Below, in pieces: positions 44,764 to 52,634 of a stretch of 64,000 nucleotides of DNA. The translations under genes and the position numbers were made by a program. The notes below the pieces were generated by a model. The model did not search any database, was not told where the DNA came from, and worked only from the letters and a program-made list of their open reading frames with translations. The stretch comes from Candidatus Gastranaerophilales bacterium (GTDB lineage Bacteria > Cyanobacteriota > Vampirovibrionia > Gastranaerophilales > Gastranaerophilaceae). The stretch is from assembly GCA_944325185.1 (NCBI GenBank), contig CALUZA010000046.1:19691-83690 (forward strand). Direction: 5' to 3'. Each line of letters opens with the position of its first letter. The first letter of the stretch is position 1.

Positions 44764-45603
44764 TTATATATGGGCAGTAATTATTCTGTCAATATTAGCT
44801 AAATCTTTAATTATATTTATGTCTTTAAAATTGTTTTCAATTAATATGTTTTTAATTAATTCACTTTGATTTATTCCAATTTCCATAGCTAAATAGCCAT
44901 TTGGTTTAAGATATTTAGGCGTGCCTTTGATAATTTTTTCATAAAATTCTATTCCATCTTCATCATTTGCAAAAAGGGCTATTTCAGGTTCAAAACCAAC
45001 TTCTTTTTGCAGATTATTTTTTTCTTTTAAAGGAATGTAGGGAGGATTTGAAACAATTAAATCAAATTTTTCGCAATCCCTTATTTTTGAATAAATGTCA
45101 GATTTTCTAAAGACGATTTTTCTTATTAAATCTAATTTATCGGCATTTTCAAGCGCAGTTTTTATAGCATCAAGACTTATGTCGACTGCTAATATTTCAA
45201 TTTCTTTATTGATAAGTTTTTTTGCAAGTGAACAACTGATACAGCCTGAACCTACTCCTATATCAAGAATATCAATTTTTTCGTTTTTATTTTTGATTAA
45301 ATTGTAACTTTCTTCAACTAAAATTTCCGTTTCATCTCTGGGTATTAAAACATCTGAATTAACAATATATTTTTCTCCCATAAAATATGCAAAACCAAGT
45401 ATATGTTGAATTGGAGCTTTTGTGTCTGCTCTTTTTTGAGCAATTTCAATTATTTTGTCGATATTTTTTATTTCTTCCCCAAGTATAATTTTTTCCAAGG
45501 TCAGATCAGAAACACTTTCTATGATTAATTTTGTTTCTTGTTTGTATTCTTCAATTCCTGCATTATGTAAAATTTCTTCAATTTGTTTTATTGTTGTATT
45601 CAT
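44764..45603 (-). CDS. prmC: Peptide chain release factor N5-glutamine methyltransferase
   Basis: The 279-residue SAM enzyme methylates the GGQ glutamine of release factors. It has the helical N-domain, IQHILGFAYFMG, SAM motif ILDIGVGSGCISCSLAK and the catalytic NPPYIP. It overlaps the preceding gene by 26 bases. The prfA partner is not in the window. Confidence 0.95.
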   Translation of the reverse strand: MNTTIKQIEEILHNAGIEEYKQETKLIIESVSDLTLEKIILGEEIKNIDKIIEIAQKRADTKAPIQHILGFAYFMGEKYIVNSDVLIPRDETEILVEESYNLIKNKNEKIDILDIGVGSGCISCSLAKKLINKEIEILAVDISLDAIKTALENADKLDLIRKIVFRKSDIYSKIRDCEKFDLIVSNPPYIPLKEKNNLQKEVGFEPEIALFANDEDGIEFYEKIIKGTPKYLKPNGYLAMEIGINQSELIKNILIENNFKDINIIKDLANIDRIITAHI

Positions 45604-46081
45604 TTTTTTCCAAAATTTCCATTATCCAATTTTTATAATCCAATCTGGATGGATTTTCAACATTTTTTCTTTCAAGACCATGAGCTTTTATCAATTTTTC
45701 ATAATATAAAATTTGTTTTTTAGTGGGTTTTAATTTTGACATTTTGTATTCTTGCGCTTTTTTTCTTTGCAATTTTGCATATTCTTTTTGTTTTTGTTTG
45801 TATGGTTCTAAAAGTGCGAGTTGTTCTTCTTTATAAGCGCAGTAATTGAAAAATTTTTTTATATCATTAATAAAATTTTCATCTTCAAAATATTCTCCTA
45901 CAAATTCAAAATGAGGATTGTTAATCTCTATATAATATCGTTCATCTTCTAAAAATTTATAGGTTAAATCGTCTTTTGATAAGTTTCGAAACTTTTTAAA
46001 ATAAGATTTTAAAGTCCCCAAAAGCTGAGATTTTTGGCGTTGAGTTAAATATAAAAACACACAATTTTTAATATTTTGCAT
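45578..46081 (-). CDS. Hypothetical basic helical protein
   Basis: The 167-residue, Lys/Tyr-rich protein was not recognised. The N-terminus (VFLYLTQRQKSQLLGTLKSYF) and C-terminus (KKQILYYEKLIKAHGLERKNVENPSRLDYKNWI) are helical; there is no membrane segment. Its ATG overlaps the stop of the small gene upstream by one base, and it overlaps prmC downstream, so the three form one operon. The C-terminal segment resembles the basic helices of nucleic-acid-binding proteins, but that is only a guess. Confidence 0.7.
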   Translation of the reverse strand: MQNIKNCVFLYLTQRQKSQLLGTLKSYFKKFRNLSKDDLTYKFLEDERYYIEINNPHFEFVGEYFEDENFINDIKKFFNYCAYKEEQLALLEPYKQKQKEYAKLQRKKAQEYKMSKLKPTKKQILYYEKLIKAHGLERKNVENPSRLDYKNWIMEILEKNEYNNKTN

Positions 46082-46251
46082 TATTTTAACAAATCTTTTG
46101 AATTAATATCTTTTTTTGTTTTTTGAAAAGCAAGCAATTTTGCCGCTATAGGATTTTGAGCATAGCCTTCTTTAAGCATATTTTCGTAGTTTTTTTCTGC
46201 TTTTTGCTTTATATTCTTTTCATTTAAAAATGTTATTTTATTCTTTTCCAT
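46081..46251 (-). CDS. Small 56-residue hypothetical protein heading the prmC operon
   Basis: The protein starts MEKNKITFLNEKNIKQKAEKN and contains MLKEGYAQNPIAAKLLAF. It is taken as real because a perfect TATAAT sits 7 nt before its ATG, and its stop overlaps the next gene's ATG by one base (TAATG). The charged, helical sequence was not recognised. Confidence 0.65.
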   Translation of the reverse strand: MEKNKITFLNEKNIKQKAEKNYENMLKEGYAQNPIAAKLLAFQKTKKDINSKDLLK

Positions 46252-46258
46252 AGTAAAA

Positions 46259-46264
46259 ATTATA
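46259..46264 (-). promoter_or_regulatory. -10 box of leaderless prmC-operon message
   Basis: TATAAT on the minus strand, with 7 nt to the ATG at 46251 and no Shine-Dalgarno. Confidence 0.5.
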
Positions 46265-46414
46265 TCATTATTCTCTCTTAAATATATAAAGTATTTTTAA
46301 TTTTAAAAATTGCTATAATCGCATTCAAATAATTATTGAATATTTTAAAAAAATTTACAATAACCATATTATAGGAATTATTCATGATATAATCCGTTTT
46401 AGAAAGATGGATTA

Positions 46415-47179
46415 ATGCTCGACATAAAGAAAAAGTTATTTAATTTAATTGAAAATACAAATAAAATCAGAAAAATAAGTTGTAATAAATTTGTTTTTCA
46501 TTTTCTTTTTGGCAAAAAAGATGTTTATAGTCAATTTAAGGTTAATATTGATACAAAATGTCTTGTTTTGGTTCAATATCCGGGAGCAGAAACAAAAGGT
46601 TTGGGCGGGTTAATTGCTCAATATCCGAAGAATTTTGAAATATTATGTCTTACTAACGGTTCAAACATGTTGGAAGATATAAATCCTGTTGAATCAACAA
46701 TTATAAAACGTCAACAATTTCAAGATGTTATGAAAAAAATTAGAATAAAAGGCTCTAAAATTTTTGACATAGATAGTGATACTTTAAAAAATCAATATTC
46801 AACATTTAAAAAAATTGATTTTTCGGAAGCAGATTATATTTTTGTTCCGAATATATATGATAATAATATTGATACCATTGCGCTTTTAAAACATTTAAAG
46901 CAAGCGCTTAAAGATAAAGAATATAAATCTAAACTTAAAATATTGATGTACGAATCTGATTTTGCGCTTTCAACTTTTGATTATTATGTTGATATAAGTA
47001 CAATTATAGAAACCAAGAAAAAAATGCTGAAAGAATATTATCCTGAAGATAAATATCCTAAATTAACCGAAAAAATAACCGGAATTAATGCTTTTCGTTC
47101 AATTTGCTTAGAAGGAGAATATTGTGAGGCATTTTTATCTTTTACGCCGGATGAATTTATAAAAATACCATTAATTTAG
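46415..47179 (+). CDS. PIG-L (LmbE) family protein with degenerate metal site
   Basis: The 254-residue protein aligns by eye with GlcNAc-PI de-N-acetylase-like proteins. LVQYPGAETKGLGGLIAQYPKNFEILCLTNGS stands where the family has AHPDDExLGxGG...xxVxxLTxG; FVPNIYDNNIDTIAL where it has PHxxDxHxDH; ISTIIETKKKMLKEYYPE and LEGEYCEAF match the late ISDVIExKxxAxxxY and EAF motifs. The HPDD metal ligands are replaced (QYPGAE), so deacetylase activity is doubtful. It could be a pseudoenzyme or a divergent hydrolase. The start is supported only by a weak AAGATGG. Confidence 0.65.
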   Translation: MLDIKKKLFNLIENTNKIRKISCNKFVFHFLFGKKDVYSQFKVNIDTKCLVLVQYPGAETKGLGGLIAQYPKNFEILCLTNGSNMLEDINPVESTIIKRQQFQDVMKKIRIKGSKIFDIDSDTLKNQYSTFKKIDFSEADYIFVPNIYDNNIDTIALLKHLKQALKDKEYKSKLKILMYESDFALSTFDYYVDISTIIETKKKMLKEYYPEDKYPKLTEKITGINAFRSICLEGEYCEAFLSFTPDEFIKIPLI

Positions 47180-47252
47180 AGTTGCCGAAATTGCTGTTTA
47201 AAACCCTAAAAATTGTTGTATAATAGAATAAATTACAATAAAGGGTTTATAA

Positions 47253-49403
47253 ATGATAAAAAAAGTAGTAATTGTCTTTGCAATATTTTTATTTTTTAAT
47301 GCATTTGCAAATGAAATTTCTCAAGAAGATATTCAAAGATATTCGGCATATTATTCAAATGGGATGGATTATTTCAAAAATCAACAGTATAGTTCCGCTA
47401 TAATTGAATTTCGTAAGGTTTTAAGATTTTCTCCTTATGATGAAACCATTCAAGAGAAACTCGCAAATGCTTATCTTGCAAGAGCCCAACAATATAAAAC
47501 CGAAACAAAAGAATATAAAAAAGCTTTAAATGATTATAAAAGTGCCGTATTTTATGCAAAATATTGGAAAACAAATTCCCCTAAACAGTCAATGATTTCC
47601 CTTGCAAATAGTGCAACAAGCGAGATAAGCAGTCTTGAAAAAAGATTGTCAATTGCGCAAAATCAAGCCTCTCGTCTGCAAAATGCTAAAATTTTAAAGG
47701 CACAGGGCGAGCTTGCTGCTGCCGGATATGATTTTCAACTTTTGAAAAATGGACAATACAAAGAAACGGCTTATGAAAATCTTGGAAATATATATAAAAA
47801 TTTAAATAATCTTTCTTTGGCTATGGATTATTTTAAAGATGCAATAAGCTTTAATCCTGATAATCCTAAATTACATTTTTTATATGGAGTTATGCTTGAT
47901 GAAGCAAAAAATTATGAAGCAAGTATGGAGCAATATAATCTTGCTTTAAAGTATGGAGATAAAAGCCCTGAGTTGTTGGAAATTCTTGAAAACAAATGGA
48001 CTCAAAATATTGTGAATAATCCGAATGATGCTCAAAGCTATATTAATCTTGGAGCAATTTATCAAAAACAAGGTAATTTTGAAAACGCAAAAGCTCAATA
48101 TTTAAAAGCTGCGAGTTTGGATAGTTCGGATGATACAAGTTTATATAATCTTGCTTCTTTGTATATTCAACAAAAAGATTATCAAAATGCGATAGGTATT
48201 TATGATAAATTATTGCTTAAAAAACCAAATAATGTAGAGGTTTTGGAATATAAAGCAAGCGCCTTAAAACAAATGCAAAGATATGACGAGGCGCTTAAAC
48301 AATATGATAAAATTTTAGCAATTGAACCTAATAATAAAGATGCAAGAAGTTTAGCTGATGATATAATTTTAAATCATTTTTCAGGTCAAAAATTGCAGTC
48401 TTATTTGCTTGCTAAAGCAAATGCAAATCCGAATAATTATGAAGCTCAATTTAATTATGCACTTGAATTGCATAAAAATAAAAATTATTCAGGTGCAATA
48501 GAATATTATAAAAAAGCTCAAAATATAAATCCCTCTAAAGAAGAAACATACTTAAACCTTGCACAGATATATATGGAGCAGAAAAATTATTCTCTTGCAA
48601 ATCAAATATGCGAAAAAGGACTTATGGTAATACCTAACAGCAAAGAATTGAAAAATTATCTAAATGATTCTGTTGCTCTAAGTTCAAATAGTCAATATGA
48701 AAATGCTACAAAATTATTCAATGAAAAGAAATATACGCAAGCAATAAACGAATATTCTAAAATTCAAAACAAAACAAAAGAAGTAAACCTTGCAATTGCA
48801 AGTTGCTATTGGCAAATGAATGATTATAAAAATGCAAATAAATATTATTTGGAAGTTTTATCCAAAGAACCAAATGACATAGAAACTCTTGTAAGTAGTG
48901 CTTGGGCATATTATTCAATGAATGATTATAATAGCGCAAAGACAACTGCTAATAAGATTTTAGCTTTAAATAGCTCCAATCAGGAAGCAAAAGATATACT
49001 TAAAGATATAGATGAGATGGAAAGTTCATCTTTATTGCAAAATGCTATTGAGCAATATGAAAAAGGAATGTTTAATGAGTCTTTGGCTAGTTTGAATAAA
49101 TTTTTGTCAAAAAATTCAAACGATGAATACGGAATATATTATAAGGGTTTGTGTTTAGATGAATTAAAAAAACCTCAAGAAGCAATGAAACAATATAGAG
49201 CATTAATTTCTAAAAATCCAAATTTTGCATCCGCATATTATTCTCTTGCAGTTGATTTGGATAATAGTGAAAATTATAAAGATGCGATTTCAAATTATGA
49301 AAAATTCATTTCCTTAAAAGGAAATGAAAAGGATGAAATGACAAATTTTGCAACGTCCAGAGTTAAGGAATTAAAAGAATATCTAAATGCAGTTAAAAAA
49401 TAA
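47253..49403 (+). CDS. Large exported tetratricopeptide-repeat protein
   Basis: The 716-residue protein has a signal peptide (MIKKVVIVFAIFLFFNAFANE) and then TPR units almost to the end, for example NLGNIYKNLNNLSLAMDYFKDAISFNPDN and NLGAIYQKQGNFENAKAQYLKAASLDSSD. About fifteen units are plausible from spacing. TPR solenoids bind partner proteins, and in the periplasm they often organise wall or outer-membrane assembly. It overlaps dus by 17 bases. Confidence 0.9.
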   Translation: MIKKVVIVFAIFLFFNAFANEISQEDIQRYSAYYSNGMDYFKNQQYSSAIIEFRKVLRFSPYDETIQEKLANAYLARAQQYKTETKEYKKALNDYKSAVFYAKYWKTNSPKQSMISLANSATSEISSLEKRLSIAQNQASRLQNAKILKAQGELAAAGYDFQLLKNGQYKETAYENLGNIYKNLNNLSLAMDYFKDAISFNPDNPKLHFLYGVMLDEAKNYEASMEQYNLALKYGDKSPELLEILENKWTQNIVNNPNDAQSYINLGAIYQKQGNFENAKAQYLKAASLDSSDDTSLYNLASLYIQQKDYQNAIGIYDKLLLKKPNNVEVLEYKASALKQMQRYDEALKQYDKILAIEPNNKDARSLADDIILNHFSGQKLQSYLLAKANANPNNYEAQFNYALELHKNKNYSGAIEYYKKAQNINPSKEETYLNLAQIYMEQKNYSLANQICEKGLMVIPNSKELKNYLNDSVALSSNSQYENATKLFNEKKYTQAINEYSKIQNKTKEVNLAIASCYWQMNDYKNANKYYLEVLSKEPNDIETLVSSAWAYYSMNDYNSAKTTANKILALNSSNQEAKDILKDIDEMESSSLLQNAIEQYEKGMFNESLASLNKFLSKNSNDEYGIYYKGLCLDELKKPQEAMKQYRALISKNPNFASAYYSLAVDLDNSENYKDAISNYEKFISLKGNEKDEMTNFATSRVKELKEYLNAVKK

Positions 49404-50364
49404 AGAAGTTGATATAAATAAAATAAAAGTTATTCAAGCGCCTCTTGCCGGAATTTCGGATGTGGTTTTTCGAGGTTTAATTAGAAAATATGGTTCTAAA
49501 TGCCTCATGACAACTGAAATGATTTCATCTGAAATGTTGTGTAATAATCCAAATCCAAGAATTATACAATTTGAAGAATTTGAATATCCTCTTTCTTTTC
49601 AATTAGTTGGGCATAAAATTGATAAAATGACGCAAGCGGCAAAAATTGTTGCACCTTTTGCAAGTGTTATAGATATAAATTGCGGTTGTCCGGTTAAAAA
49701 AGTTGTTGTTTCGGGTGATGGTTCTGCTATGATGAAAACTCCTAAGCTTGCTGCGGATATTTTAAAATCAATAAAAGATGCAACAGGGTTGCCTGTGAGT
49801 GCTAAGTTTAGGTTAGGTTGGTCAAGCAGCGAAGAAAATTATATTGAATTTGCGAAAGTTCTTGAAGAAGCAGGAGCTGATTTTGTTGTACTTCATGCAA
49901 GAACAAGAAGCGCTATGTATGAAGGGAAGGCAGACTGGGGAAAAATTGGTTTGCTTAAAAAAGAATTAAAAATTCCCGTTTTTGCAAATGGGGATATAAA
50001 AACGCTCGAAGATGCAAAAAAATGTTTAGAAATTACTAATTGTAACGGTATTTCTATCGGCAGAGGAATTATGGGGGATTTTACTCTTCCATATCGAATT
50101 GAAAAATTTTTTCAGGAAAATGTTGAAATAAAAGAACCTGATTTAGAAGAAAAAATAAAAATGTTAAAAGAACATTTATCGCTTGAAGTTAAAAACATGG
50201 GTGAAATTAACGGGGTTAAATTTATGAGAAAGTTTTATAACTATTATATTTCATCCGTTAAAAATGCTTCTAAATACAGATGTGCGCTTGTTAGATTAGA
50301 AAAAGAACAAGAAATTTTAAAGGTTTTAGATGAAATACTTTGTCTACATAATTCAAACAGTTGA
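49387..50364 (+). CDS. dus: tRNA-dihydrouridine synthase
   Basis: The 325-residue flavoenzyme reduces uridines in the D loop of tRNA. Visible are VIQAPLAGISDVVFRGLIRKYG, DINCGCPVKKVVVSGDGSAMMKTP with the catalytic cysteine, VSAKFRLGW and VFANGDIKTLEDA. The sequence is of the DusB-like group. It overlaps the TPR gene before it and the GIY-YIG gene after it. Confidence 0.95.
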   Translation: MQLKNKEVDINKIKVIQAPLAGISDVVFRGLIRKYGSKCLMTTEMISSEMLCNNPNPRIIQFEEFEYPLSFQLVGHKIDKMTQAAKIVAPFASVIDINCGCPVKKVVVSGDGSAMMKTPKLAADILKSIKDATGLPVSAKFRLGWSSSEENYIEFAKVLEEAGADFVVLHARTRSAMYEGKADWGKIGLLKKELKIPVFANGDIKTLEDAKKCLEITNCNGISIGRGIMGDFTLPYRIEKFFQENVEIKEPDLEEKIKMLKEHLSLEVKNMGEINGVKFMRKFYNYYISSVKNASKYRCALVRLEKEQEILKVLDEILCLHNSNS

Positions 50365-50608
50365 TAATACTTTGTATTGCGGCATTGCAAAAGATGTTTT
50401 CAAGCGGTTTTATGAACATATAAACGGTAAAGGCGCTAAATATACTAAAAGTCATAAACCGGAAAAGATAGTTTATATAAAAGATTTTGAAGATAAATCA
50501 TCTGCACTGAAAGAAGAATATAGAATTAAAAAATTAGCCAAAAAAGACAAAATTGATTTAATTGAAAATAATAAAGAATTTACTGAAAAATTTTTTTATA
50601 AGTCTTGA
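50330..50608 (+). CDS. GIY-YIG nuclease family protein (YhbQ/UPF0213-like)
   Basis: The 92-residue single-domain protein starts KYFVYIIQTVDNTLYCGIAKDVFKRFYEH, the GIY-YIG core with its arginine and histidine-type residues, followed by YTKSHKPEKIVY. Small UPF0213 members act in nucleic-acid cleavage or repair. It starts inside the dus gene (35-base overlap), so translation may be coupled. The promoter of the next gene lies at its end. Confidence 0.9.
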   Translation: MKYFVYIIQTVDNTLYCGIAKDVFKRFYEHINGKGAKYTKSHKPEKIVYIKDFEDKSSALKEEYRIKKLAKKDKIDLIENNKEFTEKFFYKS

Positions 50609-50633
50609 CAGATGAAACTTTACATGGTAAAAT
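50605..50633 (+). promoter_or_regulatory. Near-consensus sigma-70 promoter with long leader
   Basis: TTGACA (50605-50610), a 17-nt spacer and TAAAAT (50628-50633). It is one of the two strongest promoters seen in the window, and it overlaps the end of the GIY-YIG gene. The start point would be near 50640. Confidence 0.7.
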
Positions 50634-50639
50634 AGAAAA

Positions 50640-50788
50640 AATTTGTGAAATCGGTTAGGGAATAAACAAATTTTTAACACGTCGATTTGATTTTTTTTTG
50701 ACCAAATCAAGGCGGGTAAAGTTAGCTAGTGTCGTTATCCCAAAAAGGGCAGATGACATGATTATCTTGTGTAGAAAGTGTGAAGATT
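50640..50788 (+). promoter_or_regulatory. About 150-nt structured 5' leader of unknown type
   Basis: Between the promoter and the ATG at 50789 lie GATTTG/CAAATC around a T tract (50686-50709), AAATCG with CGATTT, and CCC-AAAAA-GGG flanked by TGTC/GACA (about 50731-50759). The C-rich and G-rich parts stand out against the AT-rich background. It matches no riboswitch class recognised here; it may be a regulatory leader or an independent small RNA. Confidence 0.4.
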
Positions 50789-51178
50789 ATGATTCAAAAA
50801 GTTCAAACCACGGATTCAAACAGAAACAACTACAAAAATCTCGCTTTGACTGCGGGAGTAGGTGCGATTGCAGGTGCTGGCGCACGATATTTAATTCCTA
50901 CTAAAGATGAATTTTCACATATCTTCAATAAAGAGGCTGTAGATACATACATCTCTAATACCGCAACACAAGCACGTGGTGCAAGCCGCTCAATTATTAA
51001 ATACGGGGCTATTGGCGCACTTATTGCTGCAGGTTTAAGTTTAATTTCAAAAATTATGCCAAATCATAAAACCTATGAAAAGGCGAACAATGAATATACA
51101 AAACTTGGTGCATTGATTGACGCACCTGATTATGCCGTTGAAATTATGTGGTACGGCGAAGCTGATAGCGAAGAATAA
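50789..51178 (+). CDS. Small protein with two glycine-rich hydrophobic helices
   Basis: The protein has 129 residues from the ATG at 50789 (a GTG three codons earlier is possible). Two Gly/Ala-rich hydrophobic segments are visible: LALTAGVGAIAGAGARYLIP near residue 20 and YGAIGALIAAGLSLI near residue 75. The tail is acidic and ends EADSEE. No signal peptide. Not recognised; likely membrane-associated. It is preceded by a strong promoter and a long leader, so it is probably well expressed or tightly regulated. Confidence 0.65.
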   Translation: MIQKVQTTDSNRNNYKNLALTAGVGAIAGAGARYLIPTKDEFSHIFNKEAVDTYISNTATQARGASRSIIKYGAIGALIAAGLSLISKIMPNHKTYEKANNEYTKLGALIDAPDYAVEIMWYGEADSEE

Positions 51179-51184
51179 TTCTTT

Positions 51185-51328
51185 TTATAAGATTTTGGCA
51201 TACAGTTTTTCTATATTAAAACTGTAGCCTTCGGGTTTGTTTGTAATTATTGTAAAAAGAGATGATATAATTACTAGTATCATTGAAATCATTAAACAAA
51301 TCGTAATTATTTTTTCTTTCTTTGTCAT
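51185..51328 (-). CDS. 47-residue single-span membrane protein, partner of prepilin 2
   Basis: The protein starts MTKKEKIITICLMISM, has one membrane helix and ends with NKPEGYSFNIEKLY. It is a paralogue of the gene at 18021-18164, with the same length, the same MTKKEKII start and the same NKPEGY motif after the helix. It lies directly after the second prepilin gene (16 bases). An AAGAAGG sequence precedes the ATG. Two copies in the same position make it a real gene. Confidence 0.8.
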   Translation of the reverse strand: MTKKEKIITICLMISMILVIISSLFTIITNKPEGYSFNIEKLYAKIL

Positions 51329-51344
51329 TTTAACCTTCTTTAGA

Positions 51345-52127
51345 TTATTCTTTATCTTGGAAGCTTTTTTCTAACCATTTTTTGGCACGGGCTCCAAGAA
51401 CTAATTTACCGTCAACACGAAGCGCATACCCGAAAGGATCTTCGCCTTTATCGGCTCCATCTATATCAATACATATACCGGTATATATTGCATACATGTT
51501 GTTTTTTTTGTAATTAATAAAAATTCTTTCGCCTGCATTAAGGCATCTATTTGCTTCTTCATCCCAGCCGCAACCTTCTGTATTTCTTATACCAAAAGGT
51601 GAATGAGGCCAAGTTTGATAATAAACAATTCCATCTGTAGTTACAATTTGGTTGTTTTTCCCTGCTTCGTTATACCCTTTACATGTGCTATCTAGCCAAA
51701 TATCTGTTTTTGTATATGTTGTTGTATCTGTTTCTTCGTCATATAAACCAGTGGTATCATCAGGTAAAATAGAAAACCAAGAAATTTTTGCATCTGGATA
51801 AACGTCATCCATTTCTTTGCAATTATTAATTTTTATAGAAAGCATATCCGAAAAAGTTTGACAAAAATACTCATCATCACCTTGATGGCTTCCATCTATA
51901 ACGGTTCCGTCGGGTTTTACTCCTAAATCTCCAGGGGTATAATATTCTCCGCTTGAAACTAATTCTCTTATAACATTACCCAAAATATTATTTGCTTTTT
52001 TGAATTTCATTATATTTTCATTAGGGGTTGAACTAATTGCAACAGGAAGCAAAATTGCTGTCATTATGCCAATTAAAGTTAAAACAATCATAATTTCAGC
52101 CAATGTAAAAGCAAATTTAAATTTCAT
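51345..52127 (-). CDS. Type IV prepilin-like protein, module 2
   Basis: The 260-residue protein starts MKFKFA|FTLAEIMIVLTLIGIMTAILLP, with Glu at +5 and Ala before the cut. It is a paralogue of 18166-18954: shared are the NENIMKFKKANNILGNVIRELVSSG region, PDGTVIDGSHQGDDEYFCQTF and the end DIDGADKGEDPFGYALRVDGK. The middle parts differ. A GAGGA ribosome site supports the start. It is probably a minor pilin or exported pseudopilin. Confidence 0.9.
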   Translation of the reverse strand: MKFKFAFTLAEIMIVLTLIGIMTAILLPVAISSTPNENIMKFKKANNILGNVIRELVSSGEYYTPGDLGVKPDGTVIDGSHQGDDEYFCQTFSDMLSIKINNCKEMDDVYPDAKISWFSILPDDTTGLYDEETDTTTYTKTDIWLDSTCKGYNEAGKNNQIVTTDGIVYYQTWPHSPFGIRNTEGCGWDEEANRCLNAGERIFINYKKNNMYAIYTGICIDIDGADKGEDPFGYALRVDGKLVLGARAKKWLEKSFQDKE

Positions 52128-52151
52128 TTGTTCCTCAGAAGTATAATTTAA

Positions 52152-52220
52152 GTATTTTAAATTTAATTTATAATATTTAAAATATCATTTTATGTATTTT
52201 AAATCAATAGATTAAAATAT
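52152..52220. promoter_or_regulatory. Clustered half-sites between prepilin 2 and its XRE gene
   Basis: GTATTTTAAAT occurs at 52152-52162 and 52194-52204, and the inverted form ATTTAAAATATC at 52175-52186; ATTAAAATAT follows at 52211-52220. The repeat of one motif in both directions in a 115-base divergent region suggests several binding sites for one dimeric regulator. Confidence 0.45.
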
Positions 52221-52242
52221 AAATCATTTTTATTATGTAGAT

Positions 52243-52581
52243 ATGTTTAATGATTCAAAAATTAAATCTCTTGTAGGTTTAAATATTAAAACAATGAGAA
52301 TGAAATTTAATTTAACCCAAGAGCAACTTGCAGAAGTAATTGAAATTCAAGCTCAAACTATTGCTAAAATTGAAACAGGAAAATTATTTATGTCCAGTGA
52401 AGTTTTGGCAAAATTCTGTAATTATTTTAAAGTAAATCCTTCTATATTATTTACTGAAAATCTAAGAATTATTCAGGATGATAATGTTAATTATTTGTCG
52501 AGAATAAATAGTATTTTACCTTCTTTTGATGAAACAAGATTGAGGGAAATTTATAATATATTGTTGGCGCTAAAAAAATAA
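52243..52581 (+). CDS. XRE family regulator divergent from prepilin, module 2
   Basis: In this 112-residue protein, an XRE domain (about 10-65; NIKTMRMKFNLTQEQLAEVIEIQAQTIAKIETG) is followed by a helical tail (YLSRINSILPSFDETRLREIYNILLALK). The tail has the same pattern as the regulators at 11241 and 63373. TATTAT lies 6 nt before the ATG with no ribosome site, another candidate leaderless gene. It likely controls the prepilin operon on the other strand. Confidence 0.88.
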   Translation: MFNDSKIKSLVGLNIKTMRMKFNLTQEQLAEVIEIQAQTIAKIETGKLFMSSEVLAKFCNYFKVNPSILFTENLRIIQDDNVNYLSRINSILPSFDETRLREIYNILLALKK

Positions 52582-52589
52582 TCATTATA

Positions 52590-52617
52590 AAAAAGCAGGG
52601 TATATACCCTGCTTTTT
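52590..52617. terminator. Bidirectional terminator between XRE gene and nusA
   Basis: AAAAAGCAGGGTAT pairs with ATACCCTGCTTTTT. It lies between convergent genes. Confidence 0.9.
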
Positions 52618-52634
52618 TATATATTTGCCTTTAA

